NCBI GenBank assembly: GCA_029204225.1
Contig: CM055098.1
Coordinates: 19,435,303-19,499,302 of the forward strand
DNA from: Diphasiastrum complanatum
Taxonomy: Eukaryota > Streptophyta > Lycopodiopsida > Lycopodiales > Lycopodiaceae
Direction of reading: 5' to 3'
DNA: 64,000 bases
How positions within the stretch are numbered: position 1 is the stretch's first letter; every line of letters begins with the position of its first letter. A model generated the notes under the pieces. The model made no database searches, was not told where the DNA came from, and saw nothing but the letters and a program-made list of their open reading frames with translations. Shown piece by piece: positions 43,990 to 55,022 of this stretch. The position numbers were made by a program, and so were the translations under genes.

Positions 43990-45080
43990 TTTCAATGTTA
44001 CGCAAAAGTGTCAATTGTAAGGCCACTTCAAATCTATTTATCTGGCGTCGGGTTGAGAGTTATATCATGGGACGCCAGCAGTATGTTGTCGAGACCATTC
44101 GGTCCAAAAAGTGGTTGTCTTTGTATTGTGTTGGCTACTTGTATGTCAGGTGAGTTGGAAGGGCAAGTGTTGAAGTCAAAAAACTCCTAGCTCCCTTTGG
44201 GGTGGCTCTGTTACATGTGGTATCACTAACTACAAAACAGGGGGCTTATACCACAATGTGTTTCCCATTGGATGTAAGCATGATCAATTCTCATAGGTCA
44301 TTGTCTGCACAAAGGAAAATGAGGCAAAGTACTACCTAGGTACATGAACACACGATCTATACCTTGATGTGGTGTGGGGCAATACATTTGAAAGTGAATT
44401 TACTTTATAATGTCTTTGATTTAGGTTTCAATGTTAGGTAAAAGTGCTAATTGTAAGACCACTTCAAAATTTTTTACTTGGCATCATGTTGAGGGTTACA
44501 TCTAGGAATGCCAACGATATGGCGTCGAAACCATTCAATCCAAAACGTTAATGATATATTGTCAAGACCATAAAAATTGAGTGTCTTTATATTGTCGTAG
44601 TTTGCGGATATGAGTATACTTTGCGTGAATGTAAATTGTGTAAGAAAACGAGAAAAACCTACTAGATCGGGGGCTTTTTTATGACAATAGCTTTTTTTGA
44701 TGGGTTTCTCCCTTAGCCATGCTAGAGGCTTAAAAACACAAAAATTGTGTTGGGCTCTTGGAACAGGCTCTAACATGTTGGCTAAGTTGAATGGCCTTGC
44801 TTGGATAGAAGTTACATGTTTATGGTTGTCTAGTCTGGCGTGGCGCCAGGTTGCTTCCAACACTCCATACAAAGCTTCAAGTAGGTTAAGTCTAATGTAT
44901 GTGCTTGGATGCAAGTTACCTACGTAAGGTTGTCCAGTTGGTGCCATGTTGAATCCCAATGTTTGTGACAGAGCTTCAAGTTGGTTAAGTTTGATGTATG
45001 CTGACATGTTAGCTGCTTGATGTTAAGTGGGCTCCATGGAAAGACAAGTGTTGAAGTCCAAAAGCTAAGTTGTCATTCCC
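43990..45080. repeat. Complex local repeat family
   Basis: A block at about 43990-44210 (ggtttcaatgtta.g.aaaagtg, ggccacttcaaa) recurs at about 44425-44600. Its end (gacaagtgttgaagtc..aaa) recurs at about 45040. Between them, agcttcaagt.ggttaagt and ggttgtc.agt motifs repeat at 44830-45000 with a period near 110. It may be a decayed transposon with duplicated ends. Confidence 0.5.
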
Positions 45081-46040
45081 CACTTCCTTTGGGATGCCTG
45101 CGCTACAACTATGCATTCAATGATTACCATTGTGAACAATGGACAGGTCACTTGAATCTAAAAGGCGTTATATTGTTGGATAATGGTGTGGCAATTGCAA
45201 TTTTCATAGATTAATTTCTATTTTTGAGAGCTGTAGAGGTCTCATAAACAACAAATAATGCCAGATTAAGCTTGGGATTTGCAATTGCATGCCTAGTGTG
45301 GCACTGAGATCTGCACCAAAAATTGGAGATTGGAGACCTCGACATGCTAGGTGAGACAAGCATGAATTTAGACATGGCCAAGCTCATCACGGAAGAGGAA
45401 GGTGTTAAGGGGTTGTAAGAAAAGTGGTGGGTGAGGAAAAGTTCAACTCCAAGCGTCACGGCATTTGCCAAAAATGGTCTTTGGTCTAACTCTAGGATAC
45501 GTGATGAATGCAAACCCTTCCCATAAATGGAGATAAGGAGGCGCTCCCAAAAGTGCTGTGCTTAATCTCTGGCACCGCCTTAATGAAGTCTTTTTCTGAG
45601 AGGTTTCTAGCACAATCAAAACACGAATAGATAGAATAGTAATAAAAAAACCAAAACTACCTGATTACTGTCTCTATTAAGGATCATTGAATGCAAGTTG
45701 GAATACTTCTTGCGAAGATCTTTTGAAAGATGCTGAAAGAGGTGCCAGTGTAGCCCACATGAAGCCATGGCCTTCAGGCCACCTGAATGCAGTGTATGTA
45801 TATGTACAGCTCTTATGCAAGGTTTCTACTGAGAGAACATCAAGGGTGCCAGAAGCCCAGCCTCATTGCACATAAAGCTTTTAAACAGGCCTAGGTTAAA
45901 ATGGACCATACATAAAATACAGCATCCGGATCTATTGGGTAAAAGAATCCAAGTTCTTCTTGATCAGATCAACTGGCTTTCGAAGAAAAGATTATCAAAA
46001 CTAATTTAAGAGAGGGCTTTTACACAATTGAATAACTGTA

Positions 46041-46568
46041 TCAATTCCTGGACCGCTGTGCTCCTGTATTGGGGTCATTTCTCTCTTTTTTGTGAGAGTT
46101 GCACACCTGCAGTACAAGACTGCAGGCGGCTTTTGTGGATGGAATGCCCGGAATACTGCATAACTTTCCTTTGCCAAGCTTTTGAATTTCTTCCCTCATT
46201 TGAGAACACAATTCCTCTAGTTCATTCACCCTTGCTCTCATTCTATCTATGTCTGCTTTCATAGCCCGATTTTGTCGCAAAACATGAGCCCAGCTATCTC
46301 CATAGAGTGCAGAACCACTTGTCTGAGGACCTCCACTTTGAACAGGTTCTTGTGGTTGTTGAGTGACATCAGCATTATCAGCCGCAAGGAAGCAGCCTGT
46401 GATTGCTGTACGTAGTTGTAGCTGCTCAAAAAATAATACTTGAACGACCACACGCAAAGGAAGGCGCTCATTTTGAGCAGCATGCGTACATGCCTCAAGT
46501 GATAGCTTATGACAATCCATTCTTTTACAAAGTCGCTCCCGTTCAAGTTCTGTGAGCCATGGATGAGC
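46041..46568 (-). CDS. NPH3-type gene, coding exon 4 and stop
   Basis: 175 codons plus stop, from [20 protein letters not shown] through [20 protein letters not shown] to a coiled coil and a Lys/Asn/Arg-rich end. Acceptor TGTGTCATAG. Confidence 0.94.
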   Translation of the reverse strand, partial: AHPWLTELERERLCKRMDCHKLSLEACTHAAQNERLPLRVVVQVLFFEQLQLRTAITGCFLAADNADVTQQPQEPVQSGGPQTSGSALYGDSWAHVLRQNRAMKADIDRMRARVNELEELCSQMREEIQKLGKGKLCSIPGIPSTKAACSLVLQVCNSHKKERNDPNTGAQRSRN

Positions 46569-49063
46569 CTATGACACAAAGCATGAGCGCACTGTGAGAT
46601 ATTGGTTCTGATTTCATATCCGAACAAATACCAAGTTGACAGTGCAGACTCCAGAGAAAACTAGAAGTCAAAGAGCATAAATATCGCCTGTCAAGCTAGA
46701 TTGTAAGCAACTTCACTTAGTGGCATGGATCTGAGAAGTGGGATGCTGAAGAAATGTATGGGTCTATCAACTCAAAGAGGAACTTGCTGAATATATCAAC
46801 ACCATGTTAAATGATGATCAGTGATTAAAATATACACTTTGACAGTGTGGGTGGACTTAAATGATCTTGGTAAAGGGAACCAAAGCAATCAAAGCAACAG
46901 AAAAGCATTAACTACTATAATTCAAGTGACAGAGCTTACTTTTAGGTAGAGGTCAATAGCCCTGTAAAGCCCATCGTCGTGCACACGGGAAAAGTCTGGC
47001 AAGGCTTCTGCGAGAGATTGAAACCTTTCAGGTTTCAAATTCACATCAGGGGCAACTTCTGCAAGGTATCCATCCATTAGGGTTGCCACTCTCATCAGGG
47101 GAGTAAGGGATGGGGAGCCCATTGCTGGCGCTTCCTCTAATGACTGTGTGGAGGATAATGACTGAGACCTCTCATTTAAGATCAGAAAGTGATCTAAGAT
47201 ACGTTGCACTGTCTCTATATCATAAAGTGTCTCTACAGAGTCTGAATAATTGGGGATGAGAAGATCGTCAAGAGTTGCTCTCTCCAACTGTGCACCGATT
47301 CTCCTCTCTGAACTGCTCTTACAATCAGTAGAGGCATTTAGGAGCATAGCAAGTCGCAATAGTCCAAATAAAAAACGACATGATACTAAACCCTTTTGCA
47401 TTGGCAAAAGGTGCTCTAATGTTTCTAACAACAGCCGTTGATCAACGCTTGAAGTCGAACTTAAAGACACAGTAGTTGTCCGGCTCTCACTTTCGACGAA
47501 ATGATGTCGTCTATTCAGACCTGGAAGCCACTTTCTAGCGTAATGCATCACAGCTCCTGCAATTATCTCGGGTTTCAGTCCTTTTGCCTCCATTGCCGCT
47601 ACAATTTTCTCAAAGAGCAGGAGGCTGATTGCAGCTACATCTTCATACCACCAATCAGATCGAGACCTTTTAGGTCTCGCTCCTGTATTAATCCCGTTCC
47701 ATAAGATACTGCCACCAGGACTCTGCATGGCCTGCTGATCAGTTATTGGCCAACCAAACAAGCGTGGGTCTGTGCAGGTTTTCATAACAATTGAATCGAT
47801 GCATTTTTTGACGATTTGAAGCTCCTCTGCATATGGAAGCACGCTCTCGCACCTTTGAAGAGCACGAACAGAATCTTTCCAATCACGGACGACTACTTGA
47901 TTTAAGTAGTTCTCAGTTTTAGCAATAAGATTTCCTTCAACAAATTCGTCTGTCATTTCAAGGTATTCAGCAGCGCAACGCAAAGCAACTACATTGTCTG
48001 AAGTCAATTCCAACTTTACACCATAACAGAACTTCGCGGCTAGCTCAAACGCCCCTGCCCCTCCAGGAACATCTGACAAGCGAATGGTGCAGTCACCGTC
48101 TTCCACATCCGCCATTTCTGCAATTAGGCTTGCTAGCTTCCCACTTTTAGACATAAGAGGGAACTGCCAAAAACATAAACAGATGATGGATATCAATAGA
48201 CAGTAAATTCTAAAGAAGTGCACAAACCTTTCCAGGACGTCATTTATATGGTATGGCAAAATCAGGGTATTGCAACCACTTATTCATTCTTCTTTCGTGA
48301 GTCGGAATTCTTACATGTTTTATCTGTCAAAAACTTAATGCATTACACGTGAAATCTATTGCTTTTCAACCTAATTAATAGCCTGGTGTCGTATAGAATT
48401 AAACAAAAAAGGTCTGAAGTCTTGTAATCGCCATCTAGCTTTGATAGACCAGCTTAGAATTTGACAGCGCATAAAAGTGATACCGATTCCAAAAATTCAA
48501 CATGTGCAGAGCCAGAGCCAAGAACTAAAGACCTTATGAAGGTGAAATGACATTTCCTCCACTTCAACAGCAATGTCACTCGGAAGCCCTGTTGTGCAAA
48601 ACCTGGAATTCATGTGAAATGGCAACCAAAGTTAATAGCAGATATATTTTGAAGGAAAAGCGTGTGTTACAAACAGATTGAACCTGGTTATGTTGTTATC
48701 TTAAAAGCATAACTATCCTCACGTATGCTCCTAAACGTGAATATTAGCTGGTAACGCGTATGAATTGCTAATGCCTTTACAAACAATACAGCACATGCAA
48801 AAAATTATATCAATAGATCTTCCGGGTTAGTTATAATGCTTTTGAAATAACAAATGTACTGCATGCAGGTTTATGCTTCTTGGCTTCCAAGGGGAGGCTC
48901 GAACCTGGGACCAAAGAAACTTTGGATGCCAAGCCAACCAACTGAGCCAACCCCGTTGGTGCATGCAGGTTTATGAGAAGAGAATGTTAAGAAAGGAATT
49001 TTACCAAGCCTGGCCTTTACGTTGGAAGCCATCTGCTCTTGAAATTAGCTTCTTGTACGCCAT
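46041..49063 (-). CDS. BTB/NPH3 domain protein (NRL family), four coding exons
   Basis: Plant BTB/NPH3 proteins are thought to act as substrate adaptors of CUL3 ubiquitin ligases and work in phototropin or auxin-transport signalling at the plasma membrane. Joining 49005-49063, 48533-48602, 46940-48163 and 46041-46568 gives 626 codons, a normal length. The BTB domain spans about residues 21-135 ([47 protein letters not shown]). The NPH3 domain follows ([95 protein letters not shown]), then a C-terminal coiled coil ([20 protein letters not shown]). [20 protein letters not shown]-type text and the GFQRKGQAW start put it near the Arabidopsis At1g30440 branch. The start is supported by an in-frame TAA 15 bases upstream. 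No breaks are seen. Confidence 0.95.
46940..48163 (-). CDS. NPH3-type gene, coding exon 3
   Basis: 408 codons from FPLMSKSGK to AIDLYLK. It carries most of the BTB and NPH3 domains. Acceptor TTTTTGGCAG, donor AAA|GTAAGC. Open throughout. Confidence 0.96.
48533..48602 (-). CDS. NPH3-type gene, coding exon 2
   Basis: One base plus 23 codons: [20 protein letters not shown] and LHK. Acceptor GAATTCCAG, donor AAG|GTCTTT. BTB strand and helix 1. Confidence 0.95.
48876..48960 (-). mobile_element. tRNA-like SINE copy 1 in NPH3 intron 1
   Basis: On the minus strand it has ggggttggctcagttggttg (A box tggctcagttgg) and ggtcccaggttcgagcctcc (B box ggttcgagcc) in 85 bases. A perfect 15-bp target duplication, gcatgcaggtttatg, flanks it at 48861-48875 and 48961-48975. 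It lies 29 bases from the exon 1 donor. There is no A-rich tail. Confidence 0.9.
49005..49063 (-). CDS. NPH3-type gene, coding exon 1
   Basis: 19 codons plus two bases: [19 protein letters not shown], then TG|GTAAAA. The next exon supplies the G of the tryptophan. Its ATG is preceded in frame by TAA. The donor lies only 29 bases from a SINE insertion. Confidence 0.92.
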
Positions 49064-49709
49064 TGCGGATGCTTGTTATTTCAAAACCCCGAACCTCAGC
49101 AATTCCGTGCTTTCAAATCTCTGATATGTCTCGAAATTCAGCTTCATCGAGAAGCTGTCACTGCTATTGCCCAACTCCTATTTTCCTTTCAAATTACTTA
49201 GATTATCTGGACTTCACAGTTGCTTTTGAACGCAGGATGGGGAAACTTTTCCATTATATTTTGGGACGTTAAGGAAAATATTAGTACGAGATCATGGATC
49301 TCTAAACAGGAAAAGCCTGACACCATAAATAAAATCAAAGCAGCTGTAACAGAATTACTGCTCAAAAAATTAATTTAACACCTAAAACAAAACTACCATT
49401 CAAGAGACGCAAGTCGTCTTAGGCTCAGCTCCTATTTTCCTTTACAAGTTACATAAATTATCTCGGCCTCAATTGTGCTTCTAAACGTAGGACGGGGGAA
49501 TTTTACGACTATATACTTGAACACATAATAGTAGGAGATTATGGATCTTTAAACAGGAAAAACCTGAAACCAAATATAGAACCAACGCACCTGCAACAGA
49601 ATTACTGTTCAGTAATCTACTCAAACACCCAAAACAGAATTACCGTTCAACAGTCACAAGATCCAAGGTCGTCTTCTGTAGCAGCAAAAACTATCCAAAA
49701 AATACTTAC

Positions 49710-50000
49710 CAAAACCTTGAGATGAATCTAAAAGCTACGAGAAGGTGCTGGAAAAGGGCAAGGAGGCAAAGACAGAGCGAGAAAGAGAGAGAGACTTCAA
49801 AAAAAATTTCTGCACTCTCTCTCTCTCTCGCGATCGATCTCTCTCTCTCGTTCGAAAGAAGACCGCATCACAGAAGGCCTTACAGAAGAACGCCTTACAG
49901 ACATGTACGGGCAAAGGAGATCTCGATGTGTACGGAATTTGTACGGTCGCAGGCACGTGCATGCGTACGGAACCTGAGCCCCCGAGCTCAAGGAAAGGAT
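49710..50000 (-). promoter_or_regulatory. Probable 5' UTR exon and leader of the NPH3-type gene
   Basis: On the minus strand, aaggttttg|gtaagtattt at 49710 is a strong donor 650 bases upstream of the ATG exon. Upstream of it is a GA- and CT-rich leader (49780-49860) with inverted ga/ct runs, as is common in plant 5' UTRs. The acceptor on the ATG exon and the transcription start were not fixed. Confidence 0.5.
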
Positions 50001-50035
50001 TAAGCCGAACAAAATCAGAGGAGAAAGTTATGTGC

Positions 50036-50460
50036 ATAGTGTCAGACCACCTAGATTTTGCCACGTGGCACACTGTCACTTGACTCTTTCGGACTGTCCA
50101 TCTTTAAAAACCAAGACAAAATCTAAATGTTTATGACAAAATCCAACGGGGTTTGAGGGTAGATAAATCAAGGTTAAGTAATTATACAAGTGCTCCACCT
50201 GGGCATCAACTCCGGTATTAAAGAACCTACCCAGCTCATAAACTGTTTTTGGCCTTGCGTTGCAACTACGTAATGGAGTTTTGGTGACTATTCTGCCCAT
50301 TTTTTAACAGATTAAAAAGAAAAAATAGTCACCTGTTTTTTTAAAAAAAAAATTAGTGCAGATTTTGCTTGCGTCTGCCACGTGGCAACATCGGATTGGT
50401 CTCAAATTTTTTAGTGCTGATTTTGCTTGCACTTGCCACATGACAGCTAAGGATTGATTA
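50036..50460. promoter_or_regulatory. G-box cluster upstream of the NPH3-type gene
   Basis: Perfect CACGTG cores occur at 50060-50069 (gccacgtggc) and 50376-50387 (tgccacgtggca). A worn copy (tgccacatgaca) lies near 50438, within a diverged duplication (gattttgcttgc). G-boxes bind bZIP and bHLH factors in light and ABA responses. Whether they act on this gene is unknown. Confidence 0.5.
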
Positions 50461-50654
50461 AAAAAGTGTCCAAAAATCCATTACGCAATGGAAGGGGCCG
50501 GCCAAAGGCCATTCTATCCGGTTCGGATTTCCAAAAAAATTTAGGCTCGGCCCCTCCGGGCCTCGCCTAAAAAAATCTTACCGGGTAGAATGGCCTCTGT
50601 CCGGCTCCTTCCATAATACATTACCATGTGTTGAGGTAGATCAATGGAGTTATG

Positions 50655-50738
50655 CTTCTTGGTTTCCAAGGGGAGGCTCGAACCTGGGACCAAAGAAACT
50701 TTGGATGCCAAGCTAACCAGTTGAGCCAACCCCGTTGG
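50655..50738 (-). mobile_element. tRNA-like SINE copy 2
   Basis: Same sequence as the copy at 48876 with few changes. It is flanked by gtagatcaatggagttatg on both sides (50636-50654 and 50739-50757). Confidence 0.9.
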
Positions 50739-50757
50739 GTAGATCAATGGAGTTATG

Positions 50758-50846
50758 CTTCCTGGTTTCCAAGGGGAGGCTCGAACCTGAGACCAAAGAA
50801 ATTTTGGATGTCAAGCTAACCAACTGAGCCAACCCCTCATGATGTT
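50758..50846 (-). mobile_element. tRNA-like SINE copy 3, tandem with copy 2
   Basis: The third copy follows the middle target repeat directly. A third, slightly shorter repeat, gatcaatggagttatg, ends it (50847-50862). It differs from copy 2 at several bases, for example gtcaag for gccaag. Confidence 0.9.
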
Positions 50847-51059
50847 GATCAATGGAGTTATGAAAAGAAGTTAACATTAAAGATTAATCTGTGGTAGCGG
50901 CCCAAAGTTTGAAGGCATGTTCTCTCCTTGTTGAGGTCTAAGGTAGCATGCATCTATGAATGCATGTGATGCTTTATTATACATGACTTGTGCTTTACTA
51001 TTTTATATTCACAAATATACAAGTACAAAAAACGGCTTCCAGTCCGAGGTCCATATTTA

Positions 51060-51440
51060 CTTACAAAGCCCAAAGGCTGCCAAGATAGCATACCACGCAG
51101 GGTAGCAAACTGAAACTAACTTAAGTATTACGTAGAAAAAACATAGCAAGTCTAATACAAGCCACTGTCGATAAAGATGACGGCTCCCCCTCAAACACCT
51201 GATGGTTTCTCGCTGTCCATATCTTCCACAAAACCGCCAGTCTGCACACATGCCGGATAATACGAGTAGAAGAATCTGTCAGCAGAGTGTCGCCGAGAAG
51301 GATGGTGTCAATGTCCAAAGAGAGAGTGACCCCAAGTCGAGAAGATGTGACTTAGCTCCAACCAAAGGTGCCGATGACAATGAAGGAAGAAGTGCTCCAC
51401 CGTTTTTTCACCCAGCTGGCAAAGTGGGCAAACGCGATCA
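51060..51440 (-). mobile_element. Plant LINE C-terminal zinc-finger fragment (zf-RVT)
   Basis: Reads DRVCPLCQLGEKTVEHFFLH then CHRHLWLELSHIF, and in the next part VCRLAVLWKIWTARNHQVFE. The CPLC...E...HFFLHC pattern followed by W.IW..RN is the C-terminal tail of plant L1-type elements. It differs from the tail of the LINE family in the 12-18 kb array. Confidence 0.75.
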
Positions 51441-52039
51441 CTAAGGAAGGGCCACTTGGAAAGTCTCTCCGGCTCCCGTGGGGGAGTTCACGCTTGTATC
51501 TCGTGATTGGCAGATGCTCTCCACTTCTTCTGATTCAGCTAGTAAGTGGGTCCTCCTTTGCCTTCGTAAATTAGGCTTTACCTTTTCTGTTCTTAACCTT
51601 TACGCTCCTTGCCTGACCTCTGACCACACTGACTTCTCAGTACCTTATGACCAGTAGACCATTTTCTATAAATAAGCAAGCAGTGCACCTAAGTTTTTAA
51701 GTCAAGGCAAGCAGGAGAAGAGCAACTATTGCAAGTTAGTGGTTTTTTGTATTCCTTTGATCTTCTTGAAATTGTTTTTTAATGATAAGTGTTTCAACTC
51801 TTGTCTTCAATCTATGGTTATCTTACATACTGTTTGTTCAATTGAATTGTTTCGCTTCCAACAGACTTAACACAACAATCAAGACTTGATGTTGAAAAAT
51901 GTTGGTGGGTACATTTCAAAAAAACACTATAAATTCTGTAACGCTCATGAAAATCCAAAGGCAACTCTCATGCCCAAGCACTCTTCACCAAAATGATACT
52001 ACCTAGAGAAATGTAGGACTATATGTGAATTTGTTAGAG

Positions 52040-54945
52040 ATATGTTTTAAAAAAAAGTCACCTCCTAAATCTTATTGGGGTGGGACAATCAAATTTGCCA
52101 CTTATCGTTGAAATAAGTTACCTGGTGAATCACTTGATGGTAAAACCTTTTATGAAGTCTCGTTCAAAGAAAGGCCTAGTGTAGGCCCTATCAAAGTTGT
52201 ACATGTTAGGCACACATTCCTCTAGAAGATAGATTCAAAGAGGATGCAACTTTTTAAAAATGTTTTTTTCTAGGATATAACAACAAGATCAAAGCATATA
52301 GAGTTTATGTCCTAGCAAGTAAAGTGTTTACTGTAAGTAGAGGCCATTTAGATGAGTGTGATGATGACTTCAATTGAGTCTAAAGTAGAGAGTTCAAAAT
52401 CCCTTGATATTTTAAATGATAACGAGAATAAATCATTGCCAGCTCCTTCATCTAGCATTAAAAGATCAACTGAAGAAGGCATAATTGTTAGTAGGCTTGA
52501 TTATGCTAAAAGAGACAAGCAAGCACTTGCAAATAGTATTTTTTCTATGACGTCTTATTGTCTTAGCCTGCTTATTACAAAATTCCAGAATTATTGCAGT
52601 ATAGCGATGTCGTTCCCCAACAGAGAGCAAATCAGTCATTATAATGGAAATAAGGATATAATAGTGAAGTACAATGAAATGGTGGAGGTGATGATGGAAA
52701 AGGCTAGTTATCAAAGGACATTTAGATAAGGCAGCCAGTATCACCAGTGATGGGAGTCAGTAATCAATTAGCCTAAAGATAACAATGATAGTTCCAAGAC
52801 ATTATAATCTTACATTAATCAATACTGTCATGAAATGACTAGACATTCAATTACACAGATTCTCTGCTATTTTAATACCCCTTTCTAGTTTGATTGGTTA
52901 AATCAATGGAGACAAGTGACAACAGAATCAAACATCTATTTCACTCTATGATCGTACTCGACAATAAAACAATTGTACTTTCACAAAGAAACATGCATAT
53001 GCTTCAGTGAGGTCATGCTCAACTGATCTATGTATTGAATCATTCATGAAATACAATGATTATTACAGAAGGTGTGATTCCCTTCAACATATGCAACAAT
53101 ATCTGCAGAACAATACAAAGGTAGGCTTTATCTACTTCTACTTTGGAAGATCGAGATTTACTATTGCATAACAGGATGGGTCATGTCAATTTTACTTGTC
53201 TTAGAAGTCGACTAAACAGATTTTTTGAGATCTCGATTCCTCGGCGGAATCCCCTTCCTCGGCGGATTGCGACAATATATCAAGTCGTACAATTTGTCGA
53301 AGTTGTATTCTAGCCAAGCATGCAAGAATTTCTTTCAAGTCTGATTTGCTACACACATCCAAAGGTGTGTCAAATATTGTGCATTGTCGACTTAAAATCA
53401 AAGCGTTAGTCTAGAAAACACCCAAAGAGTTATGACAGGTTCAAGACTGTCGATAAGACATCTTCAAAATTTCAGTCGTACTACTTTCACATAGGTTCCA
53501 GCAAAACTTCGAAAGAAGCTAGATTCTACTAGATTCTATCTTTGTTGGATACTCTTCGAATCATAAGGCTTATAGGATTTACAATCTAGTGATTAAGAAA
53601 ATTACAGCAAGTAGAGATGTTATTTTTCTTGAAGATCAGTTTGTCGATCTCAAGGAAAAAGAGAAAGTCACAAATGTCAAATCCATACATGATATCGCAT
53701 CGAGTTTGAGTTTCAACTCTACTTTAATCAATGATTCAAAAGTAGACGACTCAACAGAGCTGCAACAATGGCAGTCAAATATACCAATTCCTCAAAGATC
53801 AACTCAATACAGAGTTCTTCTTGACATATTTATCAATAATGCAATAGCCACTGGTTACTTTTTCGAGCATCCAATCGAGTATTGAGAGGCAAATTCTAGT
53901 CCAGATGTAGATCAGTGGAAATTAACTCTAGACAGAGAGTATCAATCTCTCATTAAGAACCAAACATGGACTATTACAAACATGATAATCAGTAAGAATA
54001 TTAGTTTTTGCATATGGGTTTATCCAATCAAGTACAAAGTCAATGGATCAGCTAATTGATGGAAGGCAAGGGTAGTTGCCAGAGGATTTTCTCAAAACTC
54101 GAATGTTGATAATCCAGAAACTTTCAGTCCATTGGTCAAACATTACGGTCAATCAAACTTTTACTTTCATTTGCAACATTGACAAATTTGGAAATTCAAC
54201 ATTGATAGATGTACAAACAACATTTTTACTTGGTGTGATCGAATAAGACATTTATATGACTTAGTCTGAAGGTTATGTGTTGGAGGGAAACACTCATCAG
54301 GCCATATGCAAGCTTTGAAGAGCTCTATGTGGGCTTAAACAGTCCTCTTGTGTTTGGTTTCATCGAATCAACAAATTCTTTATTCAACATGACTTTATAC
54401 CAAGTCCAGCTGATTGTAATGTCTATTACAATTTTGTATATTCGTCTTTCATTATCATTACATTATAAGTTGACACATTATGTTTTAGTAATGACATTTG
54501 AATGTTGAAGGATCTCAAAAAAGATATTGTCGAAGGAATTCGACATGACAGATTTAGGGGAGGACCATTTTGCCTTGGTTCACAAATTTTCAGATATCGT
54601 GATCACATATTGATTTACATCAGTCAACAATTGCTATTCAAGCATCAAGTAGTAGACTGCAAACTCGCCAAGTCTCCAATAGACCCAGGTTTGAAATGTT
54701 CGAGGGACCAATGTTCCCAGTCTTTCGAAGAAGTCGAGCAGATGAAGCAGTATTTGTACCATTCATTTATTGACTTTCTCATATACGAAATGATTTGTAC
54801 TAGATCTGACATTGCTTATTCAATTAGCGCACTCAACCAATATATGTCGAATGTAGGTTTCACTCATTGGAAAGCTCTACTTAGAGTTCTTCAGTATATA
54901 TAGTCGACTAAAAACATAGCTCAACGTGTCCATACATTTGTATAT
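52040..54945 (+). mobile_element. Ty1/copia relics (integrase and RT), plus strand
   Basis: Pieces of two integrase ends are visible. One is at 52060-52330 (YWGGTIKFATY, ESLDGKTFYEV, FKERPSVGPIK). The other runs from a GAG-pre-integrase scrap (LLLHNRMGHVNFTCLRS near 53160) to ITASRDVIFLEDQFVDLKEK at 53600. RT follows with LTLDREYQSLIKNQTW, WKARVVARGFSQN and ETFSPLVK (53920-54140), a worn RALCGLKQS region near 54320, and LGSQIFRYRD and CTRSDIAYSISALNQYMS to 54900. Many stops are present. Confidence 0.85.
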
Positions 54946-55022
54946 ATATCTGTGATATTGCGTGTTCTTCTTCCACCTCCTTACTTGGTGAATGCTTGAT
55001 GTTGCATATCTGATTATTAACA

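Larger units (their letters stand above)
38701..46040. other. Intergenic region between the NPH3-type gene and APC4
   Basis: No host gene was recognised. The frame at 39378-39794 has no known motif. Microsatellites lie at 39868-39946, 41819-41836 and 43723-43790. Diverged duplications lie at 42450-42600 and 43990-45080. The last part, roughly 45500-46040, is probably the 3' UTR and flank of the NPH3-type gene. Confidence 0.5.

Noticed and set aside
49780-49860. LINE 3' end at the GA/CT runs of the NPH3 leader
   Set aside because: The stem-loop and attaat motif of the LINE end are absent. The runs look like an ordinary CT-rich 5' UTR.
48876-50846. Functional tRNA genes on the minus strand
   Set aside because: A and B boxes are good, but the acceptor ends do not pair, and target duplications flank the copies. 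Retroposed SINEs fit better.
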